64,000 nt of DNA, from positions 310,001-374,000 of the forward strand of contig NZ_CP036269.1 in the NCBI RefSeq assembly GCF_007744675.1, in the 5' to 3' direction. The notes under the pieces were generated by a model. That model did not search any database. It saw nothing but the letters and a program-made list of their open reading frames with translations, and was not told where the DNA came from. The stretch comes from Gimesia alba (GTDB taxonomy: Bacteria > Planctomycetota > Planctomycetia > Planctomycetales > Planctomycetaceae). Shown here piece after piece: positions 52,554 through 62,495 of this stretch (positions within the stretch are counted from its first letter, which is position 1; every line of letters starts with the position of its first letter). The position numbers and the translations under genes were made by a program.

Positions 52554-53906
52554 TTATTTTTCTACGGTAATTTCAGCACCTGGCAATGCTTGCTTGAGCC
52601 GATTTACATTGGCATCGGTGACCTTGGTGCGAACTAATCGAATCTCCTTTAATGTTGTCATGTTTGCCAGGCGATTTATTCCTGCATCCGAAAGTGGGAC
52701 ATCAACGATCCAGAGAACTTTCAGCTTCTTCAAGTATTGAAGTGCGTTCAAAATTGCCTGCTCGGAATTTAATGGCCCTCCCAGAAGCAATTCCTGGAGC
52801 TCCGGAAATGCTTGAAGTTGATCTAAACTTTGATCTTCGATTTCTGTGAGATGAATCTGAATCCTGATCAGATTTTTCAAACTGGTCAATGTTGCTAATG
52901 AGCGACCGGTGATATCGGTCTCTGCGAGAGAGACACCCGTTAATTGAGGATATTGAACGACATATTTGATAGATTCATCATCAATACCGCGGTTATTATT
53001 GACATACAAGGCTTTAAGATTGAGCTGATCGCTCAATTGAGCGATTCCCTGACCAGTGACGTTTGTCCCTGCAACATAAAGATGTTGCAGGTTTTTTAAT
53101 TGATTGATGACTTTAAAACTATTGTCCGCGATCTTGGTACTATTGAGCAATAAAGATCGTACAGAAGTCAGTGGAAGAATATTGGCAAGTGTCTCATCGT
53201 TGACGTCACACTTGTTGAGGTCGATTATAATCACTTCAAAGGGGCTTGGCGGTAAATCAGTATCACGTTCGATCGATTCGCTCCCATTACCTGACTTTAT
53301 TCTGATTTTTCCACCGACAGAGAAAATCCATGCTGCGGCCTCTGCTTCTGTTTTTGCAAGGGGAACCGGTGTAGGCTTTGAAGGCTCTGTTTTCTCTGCT
53401 GCCGGTTTCGTCGGTATGGTTTGTTTTTTCACGCTGATCGGTTGAGCGCGAAGTTTTTTCTTTTCTTCTTCGGTGCGTGGCTTCTGATATTCGAAGTAGG
53501 CCATGATGAGGTAACCAGCCAGAATAACCGACATGATTCCCACGAAACGGTACAATAATCCGCTACCTTCGCCGGCGGGCCTGTTGGAATCAGGATCAAG
53601 ATTATGCCCGCTCTGCTTCCGTTTCTGTTTCTTGAGAACCAGCCTGACTTGTCGGTCGTATTCCTCTCGCAGTTCCGGGCTCAATAGAGTCAGTTCGGCT
53701 TCTTCAACTTCAAAGATCAGCTGTGAGGCTGCTTTTCGGTGAGGGCCGTGCAGGTTCTCTTCCAGGATGGAACGCTGTCGTTGTGCAGCAGTTTCAATGA
53801 CTTCAGGGTCGCGTTCTTTGACGGAAATCCCCAGTAATTGATAGTAGTGGGGCGGCTGTTCCTCTGGAGGGATTCCCAGCCATTTATGATACGCATCAAA
53901 AGACAT
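52554..53906 (-). CDS. Membrane protein with J-like N-terminus and leucine-rich repeats
   Basis: A 450-residue protein. Residues 1-90 (YHKWLGIPPEEQPPHYYQLL; EEAELTLLSPELREEYDRQV) are J-domain-like in layout but lack the HPD motif, and match the N-terminus often joined to planctomycete serine/threonine kinases. A basic stretch and one transmembrane helix (about 118-138) follow, then a Lys/Pro/Thr linker, and about eight leucine-rich-type repeats (about 230-445; SVRSLLLNSTKIADNSFKVI, LKNLQHLYVAGTNVTGQGIA). The LRRs would face outside the inner membrane. No kinase domain is present. A sensor or scaffold role is inferred. It is divergent from the TPR/ASPIC gene. Confidence 0.78.
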   Translation of the reverse strand: MSFDAYHKWLGIPPEEQPPHYYQLLGISVKERDPEVIETAAQRQRSILEENLHGPHRKAASQLIFEVEEAELTLLSPELREEYDRQVRLVLKKQKRKQSGHNLDPDSNRPAGEGSGLLYRFVGIMSVILAGYLIMAYFEYQKPRTEEEKKKLRAQPISVKKQTIPTKPAAEKTEPSKPTPVPLAKTEAEAAAWIFSVGGKIRIKSGNGSESIERDTDLPPSPFEVIIIDLNKCDVNDETLANILPLTSVRSLLLNSTKIADNSFKVINQLKNLQHLYVAGTNVTGQGIAQLSDQLNLKALYVNNNRGIDDESIKYVVQYPQLTGVSLAETDITGRSLATLTSLKNLIRIQIHLTEIEDQSLDQLQAFPELQELLLGGPLNSEQAILNALQYLKKLKVLWIVDVPLSDAGINRLANMTTLKEIRLVRTKVTDANVNRLKQALPGAEITVEK

Positions 53907-54198
53907 ATGATTGACCTGAGATGTAAGTGTAATTTAGAAAAGAACTTCCGCGATTAGTTTTCGGTAGGAATGTAATGGCGAGCACTCTATCTGTTCAAAT
54001 GTAATGGTCCGATTCTAGGTCTGTTCTCAACTAGAGTCAACAAATCGGCAGAGATTTGTGCCTGGCGAATGACGTATCGAGTCAGAGTTGATGTGAGCCC
54101 GGAAAGTGGTAAGAGATTGACTGGTATTCAGATAGCAGAAGTGTATCCTTGGAGGTCAGGAGTATTTTCAAAGGATTTCCATCTATAAGGTCTGACTC

Positions 54199-57100
54199 AT
54201 GTCTTCCCGGCCCTCTCATTATCTGATCATTGCAGCCGTGGTTCTGTTTCTGGGTTCGTTGGCACTGTTTTTAACCGTGAAGGCGCCACCTCGACAACAG
54301 AATGGTCCCAATGCGCTGGAGCCGATTTCCTACGAAAAGGCGGAAGAACTGCTGCGATTTAAAAATGAAGGTATCGCCTACCTCGAAAACGAACGTTATG
54401 CCGACAGCGATGCCTTGCTGGAGCGTTTGACAGAAGAGTTGCCCACACAACAAATCGGCTTTCGCGATCTCACCATCTGTCGTTTGCTTCAATTAACGCC
54501 GGAAAAAGTATCCGCTCAACCGGAAAGGCAGGCGTTGGCGAAGCAGGCCCTTGAGACGGTGAAACAGTTGATTCAGATGGCCCCTGCTTCTGCCATCAGC
54601 TACGTTTTATCTGCCCGCATTCATGTCGCACTCGGCGAAACAGCGCAGGCTTTGAAAGAATTCCAACGTGCGATCGAACAGGATCCCCAGGACGCCGCAA
54701 TCTGGTTTGAGTTGTCACAGACACAAAAACAGAGTACTGATCCGACGCTGCAAGCGGCATCCAAAGAATCACTGGCAAAGGCCTGGGAACGGCAGCCGGA
54801 GAATCTGTTTCTCTCACTTGATTATCTGCAGGTCGTAACCGATCAGAAATCGGCGCAGGCGACTCCCGTCTTTGAAAAAATCAAACAGTTGGCGGCGCCA
54901 TTGGTAGACAGCGTTAAAGATCATACACGGCTCGATTTGAACAAACTGATCGACGATTCACTCACGGCTCTCAAAGAGCAGCAATGGAACGTCGTACTCC
55001 GCAATGCACGAATTTTGAGAAATGTGTTGATTGCAGAAGATCTGGTGAAAAGTGATCGCCGTCAGGTCGAACAGAATCCACTCGAATTTGTGATCCACGA
55101 TTTTCCACCCGCGTTCTATGAAGCCGTCGAGTGGCCCGCGCAGCAAAAACCTCTTTCCGTGAAGTTTGCAGATCCCAGTTTACTGCAATTTGCTGACGGG
55201 CCGCCTTCCGAAATCAAAGATCTGCAGATTGCCGACTTCGACCTGGATGGTAAGCCTGATTTAATTCTTCTCACAACAAAGCAGATCTCTGTATATCAAC
55301 AGAATGCCGACGGGGCCTGGGGGTTGATCACACAGCAGGAGAGTGGCGGCGATTATTCTAAAGTTCACGCAGTCGATCTCGATGCAGATGTGCAACAAAT
55401 GAATCAGTCTGCGACGAACGAGAAAAAGGAACAGAAAGTCTTTCCGATTTCCCCCTCCCGCGATGCCGATCTCGATCTGGTGCTCGTTGGAAAATCGGGT
55501 GTTAAGGTCTTTGAAAATCGGGGAGACGCTAAAACCGGACAGCGATCACTGGTTCTGAAAGCCCAGAAAACAACATTAGAGACACTCGCCGCTGTTCTAG
55601 CGATCAATTTTTCAGATCTGGATCATGACGGAGACCTCGACCTGGTGGCTTCGACTGACGCCGGTCTGTCGCTCTGGTCGAATCGGGGTGATTTTTCGTT
55701 TCAGGATATCAGTGCCAATTCTCAATTACCGCCATCAGATTTAGAGACAACTTCGATTGTTCGCGTCGACTGGGATCGCGACGTCGATCTTGATCTGATC
55801 TTATGCAGTCGCAAGTCCAGGCAGGCCGGCTATCTGGAAAACCTGCGCCACGGCCGCTTTCGCTGGCGCCCCTTTTCCAAAGTCGAATCGGATGACGGTC
55901 CCACGGCCAATAAGTTCGAAGAATGCGTTCTGACCGACTTTGACCGCAATGGCTCCTGGGATTTGGTTGGAGTACGGCACAAAGATCTCATGCTGGCGAA
56001 AACTAATCATCCTGAACCGGGCAGCGTGCAGGTTGCCTCTGTGCAGCCCATTCGAGGAACAGAGCCTGTCGATGTGCAGGGGAATGTTTTGCAAGCCGGG
56101 GATTTGAATAACGATGGCGTTTTAGATGTGGTGGCATTGAATTCGCTTCAGCTGCAGTTATTACTGGGAACAGCAGAACGCAAAACCGAGCAGACCGCGT
56201 ATGTGAAAGATCAGGTCATCACCAACTCAAAACCGATTCAAAAATTTCGACTGTCTGATCTGAATCAGGATGGCAGTCTCGATGTGATTGCGCTCGCGGG
56301 CAACGAACTGATTCAATGGCAGAATAAGGGAAATGATAATCATTGGATCGATGTCTCACTCCGGGCCGAACAGGTCAAAGGCGAAGTTAAGTCGGCCAGC
56401 GGTCGCGTCAATCATTATGGGATTGGCAGTCTGTTGGAATTACGTAGCGGCGCCATTTATCAACCCCAGATCGTTGCCGGACAATCGACGCACTTCGGAC
56501 TCGGGAAACAAACAGTCGCTGAAGCGATTCGTGTCTTATGGACCAACGGCATTCCCGTGAACATCATCAACGCCAAGACCGATCAGCGAATCTATGAAAA
56601 ACAGACGCTGATGGGTTCTTGTCCTTATCTTTATACCTGGGACGGCGAACAGTTTTCGTTCTACACCGATTTACTCTGGGCGGCGCCGATTGGCCTGCAG
56701 TTTGGAAAGGGAATCGTCGCTCCCTGTCGTGACTGGGAATTTCTTAAAATCGACGGAAACCGCTTGAAAGCCAAAGATGGTTTCTATGAGCTGAGGATTA
56801 CTGAAGAGCTTTGGGAGGCCGGCTACTTCGATATGGTCGAATTGATTGCCATCGATCATCCAGCGGAAGTGGAAATCTATTCCAATGAAAAGGTAGGACC
56901 TGCTGATATCGCCGAGGTAGATACGCATACCGTTCAGCATCCGCAGACGCCCGTTTCTGCCATCAATCACAAAGGCCGCGATGTGCTACCTGAAATCAAA
57001 GAGGCCGACGACGTTTATGCGAAAACGTTCGATGAAAAATATCGACAGGGATTGACCGAGGATCACGCTTTGGAACTGGACTTGAACAGTGCGGCTGTCA

Positions 57101-57912
57101 AGAACGCGAAAACGCCGCCCCGAATCAAACTGTTTCTGACCGGCTGGATTTATCCGACGGACACAGGCATTAATCTGGCGTTATCGGAAAATCCGTCGAT
57201 GCCCTCGCCGCGACCTCCGTCGTTGTCGGTGCCTTATGCAAAGGGAAAATGGAAAACGATCCAGCCCTTCATGGGATTCCCCGGCGGGAAGACAAAAACG
57301 ATCGTTGTCGATTTGACCGATCAGTTTCTGACCGACGATTATCGTGTGCGCATTGAAACGAATATGGAATTCTATTGGGATCAGGTCTTTTTCACGGTGG
57401 ATGAAACAGCGGCGGAACTTACGATGAGAGGGCTACCGCTGGAATCTGCGACTTTACACTATCGCGGGTTTTCTACGCCCATCATTCATCGCGGGAATGG
57501 CCCGGAACGCTATGACTATCAGAGCCGGTCCACCAGTATTCAATGGCCGCCCATGCAGGGGGGATTCACCCGCTATGGAGATGTGAAGCCTTTAGTGGAA
57601 TCCGCCGACAATCGGCTGGTGATCATGGGATCGGGGGATGAGATGCGACTCCGTTTTTCCGTGCCTGCAGGGCCGGTGAAACCGGGCTGGAAACGTGACT
57701 TTTTTCTGCATAACGTCGGTTGGGATAAAGACGCCAACCTGCATACCATTCTGGGACAGTCGGTCGAGCCGCTGCCATTTCGGGAGATGCAGAGCTATCC
57801 CTATCCGACACAGGGGTATCCGGATGAGTCGGTGCTACAGCAGGATCGAGAACAGTATCACACACGTAAACAGGACAGGGCCCGCTTCTGGAATCATCTG
57901 CTGAAACCTTGA
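54199..57912 (+). CDS. TPR/FG-GAP/ASPIC protein with large unknown C-terminus
   Basis: A 1237-residue protein with an N-terminal hydrophobic helix (about 7-28, signal or anchor). TPR-like repeats (about 85-215), VCBS/FG-GAP calcium-type repeats (about 330-700; DFDLDGKPDLILL, DLDHDGDLDLVAS, DLNNDGVLDVVAL, DLNQDGSLDVIAL) with Asp-rich Ca-binding loops, and an ASPIC/UnbV domain (about 705-790; SASGRVNHYGIGSLLELRSG, HFGLGKQTVAEAIRVLW) follow. The final 440 residues are beta-rich with no domain I recognise. FG-GAP/ASPIC proteins are usually extracellular and often linked to the DUF1549/DUF1501 set in planctomycetes. The NHL-propeller gene starts 90 bases later on the same strand. Confidence 0.83.
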   Translation: MSSRPSHYLIIAAVVLFLGSLALFLTVKAPPRQQNGPNALEPISYEKAEELLRFKNEGIAYLENERYADSDALLERLTEELPTQQIGFRDLTICRLLQLTPEKVSAQPERQALAKQALETVKQLIQMAPASAISYVLSARIHVALGETAQALKEFQRAIEQDPQDAAIWFELSQTQKQSTDPTLQAASKESLAKAWERQPENLFLSLDYLQVVTDQKSAQATPVFEKIKQLAAPLVDSVKDHTRLDLNKLIDDSLTALKEQQWNVVLRNARILRNVLIAEDLVKSDRRQVEQNPLEFVIHDFPPAFYEAVEWPAQQKPLSVKFADPSLLQFADGPPSEIKDLQIADFDLDGKPDLILLTTKQISVYQQNADGAWGLITQQESGGDYSKVHAVDLDADVQQMNQSATNEKKEQKVFPISPSRDADLDLVLVGKSGVKVFENRGDAKTGQRSLVLKAQKTTLETLAAVLAINFSDLDHDGDLDLVASTDAGLSLWSNRGDFSFQDISANSQLPPSDLETTSIVRVDWDRDVDLDLILCSRKSRQAGYLENLRHGRFRWRPFSKVESDDGPTANKFEECVLTDFDRNGSWDLVGVRHKDLMLAKTNHPEPGSVQVASVQPIRGTEPVDVQGNVLQAGDLNNDGVLDVVALNSLQLQLLLGTAERKTEQTAYVKDQVITNSKPIQKFRLSDLNQDGSLDVIALAGNELIQWQNKGNDNHWIDVSLRAEQVKGEVKSASGRVNHYGIGSLLELRSGAIYQPQIVAGQSTHFGLGKQTVAEAIRVLWTNGIPVNIINAKTDQRIYEKQTLMGSCPYLYTWDGEQFSFYTDLLWAAPIGLQFGKGIVAPCRDWEFLKIDGNRLKAKDGFYELRITEELWEAGYFDMVELIAIDHPAEVEIYSNEKVGPADIAEVDTHTVQHPQTPVSAINHKGRDVLPEIKEADDVYAKTFDEKYRQGLTEDHALELDLNSAAVKNAKTPPRIKLFLTGWIYPTDTGINLALSENPSMPSPRPPSLSVPYAKGKWKTIQPFMGFPGGKTKTIVVDLTDQFLTDDYRVRIETNMEFYWDQVFFTVDETAAELTMRGLPLESATLHYRGFSTPIIHRGNGPERYDYQSRSTSIQWPPMQGGFTRYGDVKPLVESADNRLVIMGSGDEMRLRFSVPAGPVKPGWKRDFFLHNVGWDKDANLHTILGQSVEPLPFREMQSYPYPTQGYPDESVLQQDREQYHTRKQDRARFWNHLLKP

Positions 57913-58001
57913 GCGGCATTTCATGAGTGCAATTGCCCGACACTTTCGATAAAATGCGGTCAGGCCTTTCATTATTATTTCTAGACCAGGTACTCCACAC
58001 A

Positions 58002-58844
58002 ATGCAGTTTTTCATTCGTAGCGTTTCCGTGATTCTGCTGTTTCTTTCTCTCTGCACGACAAACATCGTTCAGGCAGCAGAGATGTTATACCCTCTGTCT
58101 GTCGCCTCCGCCGACAAAGGCCCCCTGTATGTGGCCGATCTGAAGCTACCGGGAATTTGGAGCGTAGAGGATGGGAAAGCCACCAGTTATTTCACCGGTT
58201 CCAAAGTATTTCGTACGCCTTTGAACGCCGTTCGTTGTGTGACACTCGACTCGCAAGGTCGCGTACTCGCCGGCGATTCTTCAACCCGTGATGTCTATCG
58301 ATTTGAAAAAGCGGGAGACAAGCCGACGCCCTTAACGAAAGGGGGGATCGGGATTCCCATGGATATCGTTGTCACCAAAAATGGCGATCTGTTGGTTTCC
58401 GATCTGGAACTGCATCGAATCTGGAAAGTACCCGCTGCCGGCGGCAAGCCAACTTTGTTTGCCGAAGTCAGTGCACCTCGCGGTCTGGCTCTGGATCAGG
58501 CAGAGAATCTTTGGGTCGTTTCAGGGACCGCAGATCAACTGCTGAAAGTGACTTCCGATGGAAAAGTGACCGTTGTCGTGAAAGGGCGTCCCTTCAATTT
58601 TCCCCACGATGTCGTGGTCCTCGACGATGGTACGGCAGTCGTCAGTGACGGCTATGAGAAAGCGCTCTGGAAAGTCCCTCCCGACGGGAAAACAGAAAAA
58701 TGGGTCTCCGGCGAACCATTCATCAATCCGGTCGGCATCACACTCTCAGGAAAGAATATTCTAGTCGCCGATCCGCATGCGAAAACCATTTTCTCGGTTG
58801 ATCCCGAAAAAAAGATCAGCGATTTGCTGAAGTCCCAGAAATAA
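58002..58844 (+). CDS. Secreted NHL/SMP-30-type beta-propeller protein
   Basis: From the ATG at 58002 the 280-residue product starts MQFFIRSVSVILLFLSLC with a signal peptide ending near IVQAAE; an upstream in-frame GTG (57927) would precede it with unrelated residues. The body consists of NHL-like blades (for example LDSQGRVLAGDSSTRDVYRF, VTKNGDLLVSDLELHRIWKV, LDDGTAVVSDGYEKALWKV, giving a six-bladed propeller). Such proteins bind ligands or act as lactonases; the Glu/Asn/Asp lactonase site is not clear. Co-directional with the ASPIC protein gene. Confidence 0.82.
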   Translation: MQFFIRSVSVILLFLSLCTTNIVQAAEMLYPLSVASADKGPLYVADLKLPGIWSVEDGKATSYFTGSKVFRTPLNAVRCVTLDSQGRVLAGDSSTRDVYRFEKAGDKPTPLTKGGIGIPMDIVVTKNGDLLVSDLELHRIWKVPAAGGKPTLFAEVSAPRGLALDQAENLWVVSGTADQLLKVTSDGKVTVVVKGRPFNFPHDVVVLDDGTAVVSDGYEKALWKVPPDGKTEKWVSGEPFINPVGITLSGKNILVADPHAKTIFSVDPEKKISDLLKSQK

Positions 58845-58910
58845 TCCAGTTCGTTCCTGGCAAACCATTCTTTCGTGTGGTTTTGTGAATTTCGTGGTAG
58901 CAAAAAAAAG

Positions 58911-60425
58911 TCAGTTGTCAGGCCCCTCGTTCCACCAGATCGAAAACCATTCGGCAGGCGCTGTCTGATCGATCTCTCGTGGCTCAAAATTTCCGACGGC
59001 CAGATCCAGGTCGCCATCAGCGTCAAAATCGCCTGCTTCAATGACCGCATGTTGTCCCTTCGAATAATCGAGCGGATGCGGAATGAACTCTCCCGGTTTT
59101 TGTTGCTCGTACCAGACGACCGTATTCCGCGGCTTCTGATAATCCCAGGTCATCGTACAGACTGCGAGATCGGTGTCTCCGTCGCCGTCGAAGTCGCCGT
59201 GCGTGGCACAATAGGCGCCCGTTAAGGGGGCGATCCGGTGGTGTTGAAAGGGGAATGTGCCCCTGTTTTCCAGCCATTGCAGCGAATGACTGGGGCGAAG
59301 GTCAAAGCTATCCATTGTATCGCCGTTGGTATACAGCAAATCGAGGTCGCCATCCTGGTCAATGTCTACCAGCGAAATGCTGGAGGAACCATAGGCGGGA
59401 TCGGAGGCCTGAAACACGGTCTCTTTTTTAAACCGACCGTCACCTTGGTTCAAAAACGCGACGATGATTTCATGTTCCTGTGAGAACAGTGTGACAAAAT
59501 CGAGCAGACCATCGTGATTGAAATCAGTAATCAGCACATGGCTTGCGCCATGCCGATCGTCGAGTACTTGTTTTTCGAACTTGAGATCTGTCTTGGAGGG
59601 AGAGACGTTTTTCAGATAGAGCAGGCGGCCCGTTTTTTGCCAGCCAAATTCTGCGACAATGAGATCGAGATCGCCGTCCCCGTCGAAGTCGGCAGCTTTG
59701 GCATCAGCGACCCGCCCCAGTCCTTCCTGTAGTTGTTTTGGGATATATTTCTGTGTTTCTTCATCGAACCTCAGCAGAGTGACTTTCCCCCGGTCATGAT
59801 CCTCGGGACCGAAACTACCCAGATCAGCGATGAGATATTCGTCGTGCAGATCCTGATTCAGGTCGACACGTTCAATGTGTGCCGGGTGGTTCCGTTTTGC
59901 CAGCGATTGAAAAGCAGGTTTACCTGCTGTAAACAGAGTGCGTCCGATCTCACCCGATCCCAGGTCAGTGATCAATAATTCTCCGGTTCCTTTTTTGTCG
60001 GGAAGCCAGTTCAAATCAGAAACGCCGGGAAGTTGATCGGCTACCGGATTTGGAATTTTCTGTCTTCGAAACGTGACCGGGCCGGGCAGGGGGTTCGCGG
60101 TCTGTTGAGGAAGCACATGCTTTTCAGGTGCCTGTGATTCGAAGTATTGAATCACTTCAGGCATCGGTGGCACACGGAGCTGCTTGTGCTGCGACTGTTC
60201 ATAGTGGGCATACTCACGCGGAATCTGCATCCGCCACGATGCTTTCGTGAGAACACCCGGATCAGGACAGAGGTGACAGTTGCCGCAAAAATTTTGAATC
60301 TCGGCGTGAAATTCCTCAAAGCGTGCGTCCGAGGAGAGTGCTGTATTTGGTTGAGACGGTGCTTCCTGTTTCTCGCACGACAAAGGCACAGCGAGAAACA
60401 GGAAGCAGCAGAGACGAACCCACAT
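58911..60425 (-). CDS. FG-GAP lipoprotein with CxxCH haem motif
   Basis: A 504-residue lipoprotein: signal peptide with lipobox LAVPLSC (Cys17). Next comes a cytochrome c-type motif C47-G-N-C50-H51 with a CPDP continuation, and then at least six FG-GAP/VCBS calcium repeats (DFDGDGDLDLIVAE, DFNHDGLLDFVTLFS, DIDQDGDLDLLYT, DFDGDGDTDLAVC, DFDADGDLDLAVG) that form a beta-propeller. The single CxxCH suggests one haem c, though no distal Met is evident. Its ATG overlaps the stop of the SGNH hydrolase gene (TAATG), so the two are translationally coupled. Confidence 0.83.
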   Translation of the reverse strand: MWVRLCCFLFLAVPLSCEKQEAPSQPNTALSSDARFEEFHAEIQNFCGNCHLCPDPGVLTKASWRMQIPREYAHYEQSQHKQLRVPPMPEVIQYFESQAPEKHVLPQQTANPLPGPVTFRRQKIPNPVADQLPGVSDLNWLPDKKGTGELLITDLGSGEIGRTLFTAGKPAFQSLAKRNHPAHIERVDLNQDLHDEYLIADLGSFGPEDHDRGKVTLLRFDEETQKYIPKQLQEGLGRVADAKAADFDGDGDLDLIVAEFGWQKTGRLLYLKNVSPSKTDLKFEKQVLDDRHGASHVLITDFNHDGLLDFVTLFSQEHEIIVAFLNQGDGRFKKETVFQASDPAYGSSSISLVDIDQDGDLDLLYTNGDTMDSFDLRPSHSLQWLENRGTFPFQHHRIAPLTGAYCATHGDFDGDGDTDLAVCTMTWDYQKPRNTVVWYEQQKPGEFIPHPLDYSKGQHAVIEAGDFDADGDLDLAVGNFEPREIDQTAPAEWFSIWWNEGPDN

Positions 60426-61576
60426 TACTTGGACTGTTGCTCAAGGATCGGCTTGAGTACTTTCTCGAAGGCATCCGCCTGTCGGAAGAAACCAAGGTCA
60501 GTCGGATGCGAACTATCGACCGTGCCCTCAGTATCGTCGCCCAGTAACCCATCGCCTTCCAGATAATACAGGTTTTTGACGCCCTCTTTTTTGAGACGTT
60601 CATACGCTTCGCGGAGTGCCTGACGACTGGTACGGTGTCGTTCCTGGCTGCTCTTTTTGAGATACGCGTTCGAATAGGTGCGGTCTTCCACCAGCAGGAT
60701 TGGTGTTTCCGGATGGGCGGCCCGTAGCGTTTTGACCAGTGGCTCGGTCTCTCTGGCAACCACATCGGCTGTCACGTTCGGCAGGCAATCCATAATGAAT
60801 ACGCTCGCATCCAGTTCGGCAATCAGTTTGGCGACCTCCGGTTCCATACGGCCATTGCCGGAAAAACCCAGGTTGATCACCGGGCGATTCAGCCGGCGTC
60901 CCAGAATTGCAGTGTGTACCATACCAGTGCGAGAGGCACAACCACCTTGCGTGATCGATGTTCCCCAGAAGACCAGCGGCTTATCCTTGCCCGCTTCGCG
61001 CGGCGGGGCTTTCCAGAGTTGACTGGATTCGGGGATTCCAATTTCCACCGATGTGACACCATTATAGAGTGGAAGATACAAAAAGTATTCCCGTTTGCCG
61101 GGAATCAAGCCGGAGATCAATGTCGTGTTATTACTCTGCTTGGAGGGTCTGCCGACAGCCAGCCAGCGCCATGCTCCAGACTCCGTTTTCACGTACAGAT
61201 CCAGCCCGCTCACGCCGGTCGCCGCCATATGGTTCATTGCCAGCGAGGGAGAGGTTAGTTTCCACTTGGCTTTGATTGTGGTGGCGTCGGTCACAAAGCG
61301 AACGGCGATGCCGGCCGAGTGTTTCGAGAGTGACCAGACAGGCGGGCGAACCACGCCTTTGGCTTTCGCAGGCAGGCGATCAAAAAAGGCCTCTGTCTCA
61401 GTCCAGCCTTTCCCTTCCACACCGAGGTTTTTGATATCAAACCAGTCTGTTTTGTCTTTTGTATTAACAGAGGAGGGAGTGAGTGGTTGATCTGCTGCCG
61501 TCGCAGAATGAAGTTGAGATCCACAAAACAGAAGTGCCGCGATGGTCGGCAATAGCAGGCGTTGTTTGAAATTCAT
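60425..61576 (-). CDS. Secreted SGNH/GDSL-type hydrolase
   Basis: A 383-residue exported hydrolase; AGGAATC stands about six bases before the ATG at 61576, and the signal peptide ends near HSATAAD (a start at 61594 adds six residues). An N-terminal beta-sandwich (about 40-170, including the segment WSLSKHSAGIAVRFVTDATT) precedes the SGNH domain: nucleophile block GTSITQGG (Ser), NLGFSGNGRMEPEVA (Gly/Asn), LPN block (DCLPNVTADVV) and DSSHPTDLGF (Asp/His). Members deacetylate carbohydrates or cleave esters; substrate unknown. Coupled to the haem-motif FG-GAP lipoprotein. Confidence 0.85.
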   Translation of the reverse strand: MNFKQRLLLPTIAALLFCGSQLHSATAADQPLTPSSVNTKDKTDWFDIKNLGVEGKGWTETEAFFDRLPAKAKGVVRPPVWSLSKHSAGIAVRFVTDATTIKAKWKLTSPSLAMNHMAATGVSGLDLYVKTESGAWRWLAVGRPSKQSNNTTLISGLIPGKREYFLYLPLYNGVTSVEIGIPESSQLWKAPPREAGKDKPLVFWGTSITQGGCASRTGMVHTAILGRRLNRPVINLGFSGNGRMEPEVAKLIAELDASVFIMDCLPNVTADVVARETEPLVKTLRAAHPETPILLVEDRTYSNAYLKKSSQERHRTSRQALREAYERLKKEGVKNLYYLEGDGLLGDDTEGTVDSSHPTDLGFFRQADAFEKVLKPILEQQSK

Positions 61577-61701
61577 GTTGATTCCTGTAGTCAACTCGGA
61601 AGTAATGATAAAAGGAGAGTTCCTTTCATCTTAACCACAGCAATTATGAAAAAGAAAGTAGCCTGTGTGGAATGACGGCAAAGTTTTTCAAGTTGAATCG
61701 G

Positions 61702-62298
61702 TCAAAAATCCATCTTGTTCAACTGCGCAATGAAACTGGAAAGATCCCGACCCTGATCCAGTATCTGCTGCTGCTGTTTTTCATCTTTCAGATTACCGGC
61801 TTCATTGAATGCTTCATGGGCACTGGAGATGGCCGTCTGAGCCGGGAGCATGATACAACCCAGGCCACCCAGAATGGCTCTTAAATGAACGAGCCCTCGT
61901 AGGCCTCCCAAGCCACCAGGTGAGGCGCTCATGATGGAAACCACCTTGCCACGAAAGGCGGGCAGGGAACCGGGGGGATCACCTTCATCAGCGCGGGTGG
62001 CCCAGTCAATCGAATTTTTCAGTACCGCCGATAGCGATCCATTGTATTCAGGAGAGGCAATCAGAATTCCGTCACAGCCTACCAGCAGTTTTTTGAATTT
62101 GCGGGCGTGTTCGTTTTTACCTTCCTTCGCTTCCAGGTCTTCATCAAACAACGGCATGGGATAATCGCGCAGGTCAATCACGGTCACGTCGGCCCCTGCT
62201 TCTTGGGCTCCTCCAGCGGCAATTGCGACGAGACGCTTATTGTATGAATTCTCTCGGGTGCTTCCTGCAAAAGCGATAACACGCGGTTGATAACTCAT
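61702..62298 (-). CDS. NADPH-dependent FMN reductase family protein
   Basis: A 198-residue flavodoxin-like protein from the ATG at 62298 (AAGGGATC upstream; a start at 62334 would add 12 basic residues). It has the FMN phosphate loop AFAGSTRENSYNKRL, the family motif SPEYNGSLSAVLKNSIDWA and the GGLGGLRGLVHLRAIL segment, as in SsuE/ChrR/azoreductase-type enzymes that reduce flavin or quinone with NAD(P)H. The substrate is not determinable. The upstream DUF1559 gene ends in a strong terminator, so this gene has its own promoter in the 269-base gap. Confidence 0.9.
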   Translation of the reverse strand: MSYQPRVIAFAGSTRENSYNKRLVAIAAGGAQEAGADVTVIDLRDYPMPLFDEDLEAKEGKNEHARKFKKLLVGCDGILIASPEYNGSLSAVLKNSIDWATRADEGDPPGSLPAFRGKVVSIMSASPGGLGGLRGLVHLRAILGGLGCIMLPAQTAISSAHEAFNEAGNLKDEKQQQQILDQGRDLSSFIAQLNKMDF

Positions 62299-62495
62299 CG
62301 TTCTGATCCCTTTCCGTGTTAGCAGAATCCTCAAAACAGAGAGGTGATTTGTTTGCCTGTCACATTGTTGTAGATTTGAAGTTATTTTTGAAAGGTGAGA
62401 TCGGGATATTTCCCATAGTTTTAGGAATTGGTTCCATTTTCATTCAGCAGGGCATGAATGAAATTCGATTCTCTCTCAATTAGTTCGAGTTCAAC

